From the IMG/VR virus record IMGVR_UViG_3300021963_000354, positions 1 to 36,077 of that record: DNA of 36,077 bases. The stretch is one strand, 5' to 3'. This document shows positions 22,986 to 29,457 of the stretch, in pieces (the stretch's first letter is position 1; each line of letters starts with the position of its first letter). A program made the position numbers and the translations under genes. The stretch comes from a virus. A model generated the notes under the pieces. It searched no databases and had not been told where the DNA came from. It worked only from the letters and a program-made list of their open reading frames with translations.

Positions 22986-23292
22986 ACTCAAACTCCTTGT
23001 AGTCGTACCTCCCATTTTCTTTTTTGTACCAGCCGAAAACCAAGACACGCCAGTTTGACCTTAAAACTTCTGGCAACAAAGGCGATTCGCTTATTTTTTT
23101 TATCCGAGTAGACATATTGCTTTTGGAAGTAAGTTGGATGGCTACAGTCTCTCCGTTTCCAATAGCCAATATGTCGAATATTCCAAACAAATCTTTTTTT
23201 CGTTTGGTAAAAGCGTTGTACGATTCCACGACATCGCATTGATAGCCTCTCTCGGTCATTAGCGCAATGGTGCGCTGATTAAGACTAGCCAA
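22981..23292 (-). CDS. PD-(D/E)XK-like nuclease candidate
   Basis: 103 residues. Core DLFGIFDILAIGNGETVAIQ followed by LTSKSNM is the pattern of small VRR-type or resolvase-like nucleases, but the usual ExK reads QLT (53-55), as in some divergent members. The C-terminal part ends WRVLVFGWYKKENGRYDY. Overlaps the Cro-like gene by eight bases. Possible Holliday-junction or mismatch nuclease; catalytic ability is uncertain because of the changed motif. Confidence 0.65.
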   Translation of the reverse strand: MASLNQRTIALMTERGYQCDVVESYNAFTKRKKDLFGIFDILAIGNGETVAIQLTSKSNMSTRIKKISESPLLPEVLRSNWRVLVFGWYKKENGRYDYKEFEF

Positions 23293-23482
23293 GATCTTCT
23301 GCTGTTATCTTGCCTTCTGAGGCAATAATGATGGCTTTGTGGTGCTTTTGTGGGATGCTGTTACGCATTGACCAGGCATAGACAGTTACATACTTCATGC
23401 CGAGCTTGTCTGCTATATCTTTGTAGCTGCCAAATACTTCTAGCAATTTATCAAAGTGTTGTGTTTTTACAACAGTATCCAT
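23285..23482 (-). CDS. Cro/YdaS-like helix-turn-helix regulator
   Basis: 65 residues. Helix-turn-helix at about 18-40 (SYKDIADKLGMKYVTVYAW), with a closing IIIASEGKITAEDLG typical of Cro/YdaS-type proteins. It reads away from the divergent operator region and is the first leftward gene, as expected for a phage repressor or Cro. It is the natural candidate to bind the TGTAGA/TCTACA sites. Preceded by AAAGGAG, a strong ribosome site. Confidence 0.8.
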   Translation of the reverse strand: MDTVVKTQHFDKLLEVFGSYKDIADKLGMKYVTVYAWSMRNSIPQKHHKAIIIASEGKITAEDLG

Positions 23483-23633
23483 ATCTTCTCCTTTTGTAGA
23501 TTTTTGATTCTAGCCTAATTCTGTAGAAATGTAGATATTAGGGTATATCCCTAGTAGATATTCTACAAATCTCTACAAATATCTGTATAGTCATATCTAA
23601 GCGATGTTGCTTATTTCTTGTGAAAGGGAAAAA
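23483..23633. promoter_or_regulatory. Divergent early regulatory region with operator array
   Basis: TGTAGA at 23495, 23522 and 23530, and TCTACA at 23562 and 23572. They flank the dyad TAGGG-TATAT-CCCTA (23539-23553). The whole unit is roughly symmetric about 23547. Possible -10 boxes: leftward TAGAAT and rightward TATAGT near 23586. Five copies in 83 bases far exceed chance, although the hexamer also occurs in coding regions of this genome. Confidence 0.6.
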
Positions 23634-23723
23634 ATGAAGAACTGGCACATGGTAGTAATTGGAATCTTATTAATTATCTTTGCTCAAATTATGTGGTACG
23701 CAACTGGAAAGGGGATTGTATGA
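23634..23723 (+). CDS. 29-residue membrane microprotein
   Basis: MKNWHMVVIGILLIIFAQIM, then WYATGKGIV. A single hydrophobic segment. AAAGGG-type ribosome site upstream. First rightward early gene. It overlaps the next ATG as ATGA. Function unknown. Confidence 0.6.
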   Translation: MKNWHMVVIGILLIIFAQIMWYATGKGIV

Positions 23724-24013
23724 TGAAATCGTATGATAGTTGGTTAGAAAGTGGTGTAGATCAAGGTTCTCTACAAGATCAACAGGAGTATGTGTGGACT
23801 ACATATATGAAACAAGGTAAGCCATGCGATCCGATGGATTTGGATAACTTCCAAGAGTATCTTGCAGATGCAACTGCTGATTATGCTGGTGCTGAGAAGT
23901 GGGAAAATCTGCGAGAGTATGCAGATCGTGGTGAATGGGAAAAGTTTGGTCGGGCTATTTATTTTTTAGTACACGACCATATTGAAAACAAATTAATTGC
24001 GGAGGAAGAATAA
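23720..24013 (+). CDS. Early acidic protein, 97 residues
   Basis: 97 residues from the ATG at 23720 that overlaps the upstream TGA. Acidic and helical (LREYADRGEWEKFGRAIYF). Aromatic and acidic content suggests DNA mimicry or protein binding, but I do not recognise a family. Its stop overlaps the annealing-protein start by one base. Confidence 0.65.
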   Translation: MMKSYDSWLESGVDQGSLQDQQEYVWTTYMKQGKPCDPMDLDNFQEYLADATADYAGAEKWENLREYADRGEWEKFGRAIYFLVHDHIENKLIAEEE

Positions 24014-24546
24014 TGTCTAAATATTTAGAACTTAGAAATGTAGATGTATCGGATAAGATTGAGAAGAAGAATGGTTTGTCTTATCTGTCTTGGGCATGGG
24101 CTGTAGACACATTGCTACAACACGATCCACAAGCTACTTGGAGTTATGGTCAGCCTGTATTGTTTGGTGAGACTGTAATGGTGTTCTGCACAGTTAATGC
24201 CTTTGGTAAGTCGATGACAGCGCAGTTGCCGGTCATGGACTATCGTAACAAGGCAATACCTAACCCAGACGCATTTGCCGTTAATACTGCGATGCAAAGA
24301 TGCCTGGCTAAAGCCATTGCTCTACATGGTCTTGGTTTATCTCTTTATGTCGGTGAAGATTTATGGGATGATATAGAGGTAGATTCTACAAAGTTTGTAG
24401 AAAAGATATTAAGTTCTCAGGACATCCCAGAACTAAAGGTTAACTTTGCCCAAGCGTTTAAGGAAGTGTCCAAGGACAAAGAGGCAATGAAGAAGGTGAA
24501 CGATGCCAAAGAAAAACGGAAGGCAGAACTAAGTGAAACTAGCTGA
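24013..24546 (+). CDS. Single-strand annealing protein, DUF1071/Sak3 type
   Basis: 177 residues. Text KKNGLSYLSWAWAVDTLLQH, then a segment ending NTAMQRCLAKAIALHGLGL and YVGEDL is the DUF1071 (Sak3-like) pattern. It anneals single strands in phage recombination, usually with an exonuclease; YqaJ at 25772 is the likely partner. C-terminal helices are basic and acidic (KEAMKKVNDAKEKRK). Overlaps the zinc protein by 14 bases. Confidence 0.88.
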   Translation: MSKYLELRNVDVSDKIEKKNGLSYLSWAWAVDTLLQHDPQATWSYGQPVLFGETVMVFCTVNAFGKSMTAQLPVMDYRNKAIPNPDAFAVNTAMQRCLAKAIALHGLGLSLYVGEDLWDDIEVDSTKFVEKILSSQDIPELKVNFAQAFKEVSKDKEAMKKVNDAKEKRKAELSETS

Positions 24547-24733
24547 TGAGCAGCCTGATAATGTTTGTTTTGATTGTGGAGAAAAATGGGGTTCACACCC
24601 CATCAAAAATGGGGAGAATCATAGAGTATGGATCGACCAATGCGATGTCTGTTTAAAGCTCACAGCCGTAGCAGATGCCTCGGAATATGGATATATGAAG
24701 GAAGGATGGGATGGAAACAAAGTGGTGTCATAG
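24533..24733 (+). CDS. Zinc-finger microprotein, 66 residues
   Basis: 66 residues with C12-C15 and C37-C40 (VCFDCGEKWG and IDQCDVCLK), a typical zinc ribbon. Overlaps the annealing protein and the next microprotein. Function unknown, possibly nucleic-acid binding in recombination. Confidence 0.72.
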   Translation: MKLADEQPDNVCFDCGEKWGSHPIKNGENHRVWIDQCDVCLKLTAVADASEYGYMKEGWDGNKVVS

Positions 24734-24866
24734 TTGCCAAATTTATCGGTCAAAAGATGGTTTTAAGCTGGTAGAAACAGGGAGCAGACTAAAGCCAGTA
24801 AAAAGGTGGAAGTGTGCATTTTGTCTAAAACGAGAGTCGGAGAGAAAGTATGCGAAAAGAAAGTGA
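24711..24866 (+). CDS. Zinc-ribbon microprotein, 51 residues
   Basis: 51 residues, ATG at 24711 after GGATGGG. C6-C9 and C35-C38 (METKWCHSCQ, KCAFCLK) and a basic C-terminus. Overlaps both neighbours. Short, but the two CxxC pairs give good support. Confidence 0.68.
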   Translation: METKWCHSCQIYRSKDGFKLVETGSRLKPVKRWKCAFCLKRESERKYAKRK

Positions 24867-25110
24867 TTTTTTTGAGAACGCTAGGAATGTAGCCAAGGCG
24901 ATAGATGAGGGTACTTATATCTATACCCCTAGTTCCACAGATATTACGATTCGGTGGAGAAAAATTTATGGCTATGTACCGGCAAGCGAGCAAAAGAAGT
25001 ACCAAAAGAAATGGGCAGAGTTTCGCGCACTAACAGCAAGAACTCTAGAGAATGTGGAGATACCAGAGATACCAGGAGTTGTGCAATGGAAAAAGTGGCA
25101 AAAATCCTAG
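24850..25110 (+). CDS. Early protein, 86 residues
   Basis: 86 residues, ATG at 24850 overlapping the previous microprotein by 17 bases. Helical with many Lys and Arg (IRWRKIYGYVPASEQKKYQK). Ends PEIPGVVQWKKWQKS. No known family; it overlaps the next gene by 25 bases. Confidence 0.65.
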   Translation: MRKESDFFENARNVAKAIDEGTYIYTPSSTDITIRWRKIYGYVPASEQKKYQKKWAEFRALTARTLENVEIPEIPGVVQWKKWQKS

Positions 25111-25202
25111 TAGAGATGGGTATTTACATTTTGTTGCCTTTTGCGATAATGAAGGTATCTTGGGATTTAGCAAATTCTTGGATTGAGGAATTAATAAAAT
25201 GA
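25086..25202 (+). CDS. 38-residue membrane microprotein
   Basis: MEKVAKILVEMGIYILLPFA, then IMKVSWDLANSW. One hydrophobic segment. Ends with ATGA overlap into the next gene. No known family. Confidence 0.5.
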   Translation: MEKVAKILVEMGIYILLPFAIMKVSWDLANSWIEELIK

Positions 25203-25423
25203 GAAATAAGCATTGTATGGAGGCTTTCTATAGAACCCTAAAGGATGTTGATATTCCTTCTGGGCAGTCTATGATTTGTGAGCATTTCTTTGCTTGCGGA
25301 TGGGATGCAGCCATCGATGCTCTTTCTCTCGCATACCAAAGGCAGTTTGAAAATGATGGAGTTGATACACAGCTTATTCGCAGAGACCCACAAGAGCCAA
25401 TCCCAGACGATGACAAAGAATGA
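25199..25423 (+). CDS. Early protein, 74 residues
   Basis: 74 residues, start ATG in ATGA overlap. Contains YRTLKDVDIPSGQSMICEHF and an acidic tail (DPQEPIPDDDKE). Unknown function; the acidic end could mimic an SSB tail or bind basic partners. Confidence 0.6.
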   Translation: MRNKHCMEAFYRTLKDVDIPSGQSMICEHFFACGWDAAIDALSLAYQRQFENDGVDTQLIRRDPQEPIPDDDKE

Positions 25424-25601
25424 TTGGTATCCTGTATGCTTTCATTCCAAATCAGATTACAAGAAATGGCAGTATTACAGAAGGGGATCATGCGAAAGAG
25501 TTACAGTATGTGATGACTGTAGCGATGAGTATCAAAAGAAAATGAAAGGGGAAAATCGGTGTTTTATGGCAGAGGCTATGCACCGATCAAAATATGTCTG
25601 A
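25410..25601 (+). CDS. Cysteine-rich microprotein, 63 residues
   Basis: 63 residues, ATG at 25410 inside the end of the gene before it. C28, C34 and C37, with C10 and C51, could form a zinc site (SCERVTVCDDCSDEYQ). An upstream in-frame extension exists but would overlap the previous gene almost completely. Confidence 0.58.
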   Translation: MTKNDWYPVCFHSKSDYKKWQYYRRGSCERVTVCDDCSDEYQKKMKGENRCFMAEAMHRSKYV

Positions 25602-25761
25602 ACCAGTATCTCAAGCAGTAATGACAGTAACCGAGGTTGCTCCCTTTCAGTTTGCTATTGAAATTGAGGGATCAGATTTATCGTTAGAAGTTTCACAAAT
25701 TATGGTAAAGTTTCTGAATGACTGCTTACAGCAGATTCATGCGGATCAAAAAATCCATTGA
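25594..25761 (+). CDS. Early protein, 55 residues
   Basis: 55 residues, ATG at 25594 overlapping the stop before it. MSEPVSQAVMTVTEVAPFQF, then an acidic and helical end. Unknown function. It ends 11 bases before the YqaJ start. Confidence 0.5.
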   Translation: MSEPVSQAVMTVTEVAPFQFAIEIEGSDLSLEVSQIMVKFLNDCLQQIHADQKIH

Positions 25762-25771
25762 AAGGGATTGT

Positions 25772-26419
25772 ATGGAACAAAGAACAGAAGAATGGTTTTC
25801 GGCTCGTCTAGGCAAGGTAACTGCTAGTCGGGTCTCAGATGTCTTAGCCAAGATTAAGTCTGGCGAGTCGGCAAGTCGTAAGAACTACAAGATGGAGTTA
25901 GTGGTTCAGCGATTGACCGGCAAAGTAGGGGAATCGTTTACCAATGCTGCGATGGAATGGGGTACAGAGCAAGAGCCATTCGCTAGGATGGCATACGAGG
26001 CTCATACAGGCACTTTTGTAAAGGAAGAAGGGTTCGTAGACCATCCCACAATAGAAGGCTTTGGATGCTCTCCTGATGGGCTTGTAGGAACAACTATAAA
26101 TAGCGAGCAAAATTCCGCTTTTATGATAAGCGGATTAATCGAGATTAAATGTCCGAATACAGCCAACCATATTGAGACAGTCTTGGAGAACAAAGCTCCG
26201 AGTAAATATATCCCACAAATGCAATGTCAGATGGCTTGTACAGGTGCTAAATGGTGCGACTTTGTATCATTCGATCCTAGAGTGCCAGATGACTTGCAGT
26301 TGTTTGTAGTACGAGTCGAGAGGGATCAGGAGTATATCGACTCGATGGAAGTAGAAGTAAAGCAGTTTTTAAGCGAGGTCTTAGACCTATTTAACCAACT
26401 AAAAGCGAGGCAGAAATGA
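25772..26419 (+). CDS. YqaJ-type viral recombinase/exonuclease
   Basis: 215 residues from the ATG with an AAAGGGA ribosome site; the longer open frame upstream (from 25718) is less likely. Family motifs: RTEEWFSARLGKVTASR, WGTEQEP (63-69), SPDG (100-103) and EIKC (124-127) with the QMQCQMACTG helix later. It is a PD-(D/E)XK 5'-3' exonuclease like lambda Exo and pairs with the annealing protein for recombination and replication. Overlaps the next gene by four bases (ATGA). Confidence 0.92.
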   Translation: MEQRTEEWFSARLGKVTASRVSDVLAKIKSGESASRKNYKMELVVQRLTGKVGESFTNAAMEWGTEQEPFARMAYEAHTGTFVKEEGFVDHPTIEGFGCSPDGLVGTTINSEQNSAFMISGLIEIKCPNTANHIETVLENKAPSKYIPQMQCQMACTGAKWCDFVSFDPRVPDDLQLFVVRVERDQEYIDSMEVEVKQFLSEVLDLFNQLKARQK

Positions 26420-26670
26420 CCTATGGTAAATACGAAATGAAAGATGGTAGCTTTAGTCTATTTAAGAACGACAAAAAGCTCACAGATAAACACCCTGATT
26501 ACAAGGGGTCAATTAAGATTAACGGAGTTGAGCATTGGTTTGATGCCTGGCTAAAGGAAGGCAAAAAAGGCAAGTTCTTATCGGGTCGTATTGGAGATCC
26601 GAAACAGAAAGGCTTTACTCCCAAGGGCGATGATGAGATGCCCATAAAAGACGATGATTTTGCTTTCTAG
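26416..26670 (+). CDS. Small protein with SSB-like acidic tail
   Basis: 84 residues. Core contains YKGSIKINGVEHWFDAWLKE, consistent with a small beta-barrel. The C-terminus is PIKDDDFAF, close to the bacterial SSB tip DDDIPF that docks many repair proteins. Follows YqaJ with a four-base overlap. A phage SSB or tip mimic is plausible. Confidence 0.7.
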   Translation: MTYGKYEMKDGSFSLFKNDKKLTDKHPDYKGSIKINGVEHWFDAWLKEGKKGKFLSGRIGDPKQKGFTPKGDDEMPIKDDDFAF

Positions 26671-26679
26671 GGGAAAACC

Positions 26680-26814
26680 ATGAAAAAGATTGCTATAGGA
26701 TTGGTAACATATATGTTACTAGGTAGTGCGTATGCTTGTCAGACACAGACACTTATTGTCGGTGGTAAGCTACAAGTATGTACAATTTGTGGTTCTGTAG
26801 TTAGCTGTATGTAA
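26680..26814 (+). CDS. Secreted/periplasmic cysteine-rich peptide, 44 residues
   Basis: 44 residues. N-terminal signal peptide MKKIAIGLVTYMLLGSAYA with AYA-C cleavage-like site, then four Cys (C20, and VCTICGSVVSC later). GGGG-type ribosome site upstream. Likely exported; a disulphide-stabilised peptide or envelope factor. Function unknown. Confidence 0.65.
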   Translation: MKKIAIGLVTYMLLGSAYACQTQTLIVGGKLQVCTICGSVVSCM

Positions 26815-26825
26815 CCCCCCAATGA

Positions 26826-26895
26826 GATCGGCATTAGTAGCGCAATGCTACACCCTTTCAAGGAGTGCCACCCCCCTACCGATCAGGGTGGCTTA
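26826..26895 (+). promoter_or_regulatory. Structured leader before nuclease gene
   Basis: Three inverted pairs: GATCGG/CCGATC (26826 and 26879), GCATT/AATGC, and GCCACCC/GGGTGGC just before the ATG. The last would mask GGGTGG, the ribosome site, so translation may be controlled. Two of the pairs cross, giving a possible pseudoknot. Confidence 0.4.
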
Positions 26896-27315
26896 ATGAC
26901 CTTTCAAAACGACCTACAGAGGGGTTTGGAGATAGAGGAAAGGGTCTTGGCTATCCTACGCAAGAAATACCCTTGTGCGACCCTTGTAAACGCTTTTAAG
27001 GGGTACGATATATGGATACCAGAGATCGATAAGGCAGTCGAGGTAAAGTTTGACCCTATGAGCCAAAGAACAGGCAATATCGTTGTAGAGATAGAGATGT
27101 ATGGGAAAGACTCAGGATTAATGGCTACCCAAGCTGATTACTGGGTTTTCTACGATGGACAGATGTTTGTCATCATGCCAGTCAAGCACATATTTAAGTG
27201 CATCTTCCTGAGTAAACTACAGTATGTAGAATTTATAGGGGAGGGGGATAGTCAGATCAAGAAAGCATTTTTAGTGGACAAGAACACTCTTTTTAAGTAC
27301 GGCAAGATATTATGA
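26896..27315 (+). CDS. PD-(D/E)XK nuclease, resolvase-like
   Basis: 139 residues from the ATG at 26896; an open extension starts earlier at 26845. Core KGYDIWIPEIDKAVEVKFDP has the D..ExK-type motif (GYDIW 36-40, VEVKFD 48-53), and QADYWVFYDGQ follows. Member of the restriction-endonuclease-like fold, plausibly a Holliday-junction resolvase for recombination. Its end overlaps the lysozyme gene's 3' end on the opposite strand by 6 bases. Confidence 0.82.
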   Translation: MTFQNDLQRGLEIEERVLAILRKKYPCATLVNAFKGYDIWIPEIDKAVEVKFDPMSQRTGNIVVEIEMYGKDSGLMATQADYWVFYDGQMFVIMPVKHIFKCIFLSKLQYVEFIGEGDSQIKKAFLVDKNTLFKYGKIL

Positions 27316-27783
27316 GAGGTATAAGGCTCTTTCGTCTTTTCTTCTGTTTGTAAGTCCTTTTAATTCCTTACCGCCTGCCTTATTCCATTTTAGGAACTCA
27401 TCGGCAGCAGACTCAAACTCACCCCTATTGTGTTTCATCCGAAGGGTAGAATTTTGGAGATTACCGAGTCCAACATTGAAGGCGAAAGACACAAGTGCGC
27501 CAAAGCGACCAGGAGTAAGCCCACTAGGACATAATCGTTGTACTCCGCTTTCAAACCGCGCCAAATCCTCTGCCAGCAGTTTGTCCACTTCCTCCATAGA
27601 GAAAGTTCTGTTCCATCCATCTGGGATTGGTAAATTTTTTCGTTCTTCAAGTTTCACCTTTATATGGTTAGGGTCGATAACTCTCCCGACCCCTACAGTC
27701 CAAAGTAAAGCTGGACACCGATAAGGGGTAGTTCTGACCCCCTCATGGTGTTTTATCATCTCAATTACTTTGTGGTCAATCAT
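27310..27783 (-). CDS. T4-like lysozyme (GH24 endolysin)
   Basis: 157 residues. Catalytic triad pattern E14-x8-C23-x5-T29 (HHEGVRTTPYRCPALLWTVG), where Cys replaces the usual Asp, a known variant. Further GH24 features: RFGALVSFAFNVGLGNLQNS and LTNRRKDERALYL. No signal peptide, so it needs a holin. Overlaps the holin-like gene by four bases. Confidence 0.92.
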   Translation of the reverse strand: MIDHKVIEMIKHHEGVRTTPYRCPALLWTVGVGRVIDPNHIKVKLEERKNLPIPDGWNRTFSMEEVDKLLAEDLARFESGVQRLCPSGLTPGRFGALVSFAFNVGLGNLQNSTLRMKHNRGEFESAADEFLKWNKAGGKELKGLTNRRKDERALYLS

Positions 27784-28265
27784 TTCTTAGCAAAGGCTTG
27801 CGTACCGAACCAAAAGGCAATAATAGAGGCTAGGATCTGCATCTCATCTGCATCAAACACCATTGGGATAGCCTCGGCAAACGCTGCGCCAGTTGACCAA
27901 GCCCACCAGATAGAGGCAATGTCTACAACGATTAGGAGTAAAACAAATAGGTAGGTAACCATTGGTCTTACAGATGCTCGTAGGTTAATAATCCATTGGC
28001 TTGCACCCTTACCGATTTCTATATCGTGTTGGTACATGGCTGTGCGTTCTTGTGCCTGAGTCTGCATCTGGACTTGATCGGTACGAATCTCCTCGATCCT
28101 AGCCTGTGCTGCGTAGCCTCTTTCTAGCATTTGGAGTTCTCGTTCCATCTGCATCCGAGCAAGTTCTAGTTCGTGAGATTTATCAGATTTATCTTGGAAG
28201 AAGTCTAATAGTTTAGGCAGTCCACCCATTAGGAAGGACAAGGCTGTAGAGATTAGTGTAAACAT
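27780..28265 (-). CDS. Holin-like protein, GTA-type three-segment
   Basis: 161 residues. N-terminal segment FTLISTALSFLMGGLPKLLD, a charged coiled coil at 30-100, then two membrane segments (VTYLFVLLLIVVDIASIWWAW, residues about 111-131, and MQILASIIAFWFGTQAF). This matches the GTA_holin_3TM family. Adjacent to lysozyme, with an ATGA overlap. Controls release timing. Confidence 0.82.
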   Translation of the reverse strand: MFTLISTALSFLMGGLPKLLDFFQDKSDKSHELELARMQMERELQMLERGYAAQARIEEIRTDQVQMQTQAQERTAMYQHDIEIGKGASQWIINLRASVRPMVTYLFVLLLIVVDIASIWWAWSTGAAFAEAIPMVFDADEMQILASIIAFWFGTQAFAKK

Positions 28266-28268
28266 TGT

Positions 28269-28373
28269 TTATCCAAAAATAATAAGAATGACTAAAAGAA
28301 AAGCAATAAGAGCAGAATAAAAGATAGCAAAAGGTTTATTACGCTTTATGACCCCAAGTAAGATACCAGGCAA
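28269..28373 (-). CDS. Possible 34-residue membrane peptide, TTG start
   Basis: TTG start inside the end of the upstream 150-residue gene. PGILLGVIKRNKPFAIFY, then a strongly hydrophobic end. It could be a small holin or pinholin in the lysis cluster. Start is weak; a doubtful gene. Confidence 0.3.
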   Translation of the reverse strand: MPGILLGVIKRNKPFAIFYSALIAFLLVILIIFG

Positions 28374-28791
28374 TGACCGCAGCCAACGCATAGCACATAT
28401 ACATAACTCTACGCACTTCTGCCAAATCTTTTCTAAATTCATTTTCTATTTCCTTCTCTTGTTTTTCAATCTTGAGTTTGATGGCTTCTACTTCTGACCA
28501 TCGCTTTTGACCATGATTTTTTACAAAATCTTTCTTGACCTGTTCTTCTTTTATTCTTATATCTTCTTGTTTTTGCCATTGGATCATGGCTCGTTTGAAA
28601 TACTGCTCTTTTAGGACTTCTGCTTCTCTTATTTGCCTTCTGCGTTCTAAGGCTTTTTGTTGCGCTACCGAGGCTGCTTCTTTTTGGACATCCTCGATAG
28701 ATGATCCAATAGCCTTACCGGCTTCTTTGCCTGTCTTTACGCTTTCGCTAAATGACTTTGCACCCTCTAAAAACCCAAATTGATCGGACAT
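28339..28791 (-). CDS. Coiled-coil protein with C-terminal membrane anchor, 150 residues
   Basis: 150 residues. A long charged coiled coil (about 40-120) with QKALERRRQIREAEVLKEQY, then a single C-terminal membrane segment (YMCYALAAVIAWYLTWG). The layout resembles spanin- or tail-cap-like membrane-linked lysis factors. Sits upstream of holin and lysozyme. A family name cannot be given. Confidence 0.65.
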   Translation of the reverse strand: MSDQFGFLEGAKSFSESVKTGKEAGKAIGSSIEDVQKEAASVAQQKALERRRQIREAEVLKEQYFKRAMIQWQKQEDIRIKEEQVKKDFVKNHGQKRWSEVEAIKLKIEKQEKEIENEFRKDLAEVRRVMYMCYALAAVIAWYLTWGHKA

Positions 28792-28794
28792 ATT

Positions 28795-29007
28795 TCATTT
28801 TCTAAATACCAAATCAGCCATCCAAGTTACAAAACCACCAAAGACAGAGGCAGCACCCATAATAGCCCACAAACTACCCTTAGACCTTTCAGCCATTGCT
28901 ACGAGCTTTTTTATGTCTACTTCCATAGCATCTACTTTCTTTTCCATCGACTCAACTTGTGCTACCAGTTTGCCGTATTTGTAGATGTCGAATGAGTCCT
29001 CTGTCAT
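28795..29007 (-). CDS. XhlA-like membrane-linked lysis accessory, 70 residues
   Basis: 70 residues. Heptad-rich coiled coil (AQVESMEKKVDAMEVDIKKL) followed by a membrane segment (LWAIMGAASVFGGFVTWMA). This coil-plus-anchor layout is that of XhlA/hemolysin-type lysis accessories. Part of the lysis cluster. Confidence 0.65.
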   Translation of the reverse strand: MTEDSFDIYKYGKLVAQVESMEKKVDAMEVDIKKLVAMAERSKGSLWAIMGAASVFGGFVTWMADLVFRK

Positions 29008-29011
29008 TTAT

Positions 29012-29227
29012 TTACTCGTCTGTAGCTGGTTTCTCTAAACTGGCTTTTAGCATCCCAAAGAACGCATCTTTGCCTACTTTTAATTGGTCTAACGCAAATG
29101 CTGTATTGTTAATTTTTCTGTCTAAATCTACACAATGCGAAAATAACTGTTGTTGCTCTTGTGTTAGGTCAGAAAATTCATACTCTACATTGTCAATGGT
29201 AATGGGGTTTTTTTGTTTATCGCCCAT
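29012..29227 (-). CDS. DUF6447-like small phage protein
   Basis: 71 residues. ITIDNVEYEFSDLTQEQQQL and a closing helical part (DQLKVGKDAFFGML) match the DUF6447-type pattern from memory, of unknown role. Positioned between fibre and lysis genes. Confidence 0.6.
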   Translation of the reverse strand: MGDKQKNPITIDNVEYEFSDLTQEQQQLFSHCVDLDRKINNTAFALDQLKVGKDAFFGMLKASLEKPATDE

Positions 29228-29241
29228 GTCATTCTCCTTTG

Positions 29242-29457
29242 TTATTTACTTGCATCTTCTAAAGGCTTGAGGTTTTCATTAGTCCAAAAGTCTTTAGCCA
29301 GCATAATCTTGAGATGCTCTTTATTGCGAGCAATCGTATCTGCCCAGTCAGCATCTTCCATGCCCTCTGGCTTATCGCCATTGATTAGGTTTACGGAATC
29401 CATCGCTGCCGAGTAGTGCTGGGCGATTTCTTCTGCGGTTTGTACGATTTCAGTCAT
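29242..29457 (-). CDS. Small protein downstream of the tail fibre, 71 residues
   Basis: 71 residues, acidic, with EGMEDADWADTIARNKEHLK. Overlaps the fibre stop by one base (TAATG). Fibre-adjacent small proteins are sometimes assembly chaperones, but nothing specific is visible. Confidence 0.62.
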   Translation of the reverse strand: MTEIVQTAEEIAQHYSAAMDSVNLINGDKPEGMEDADWADTIARNKEHLKIMLAKDFWTNENLKPLEDASK

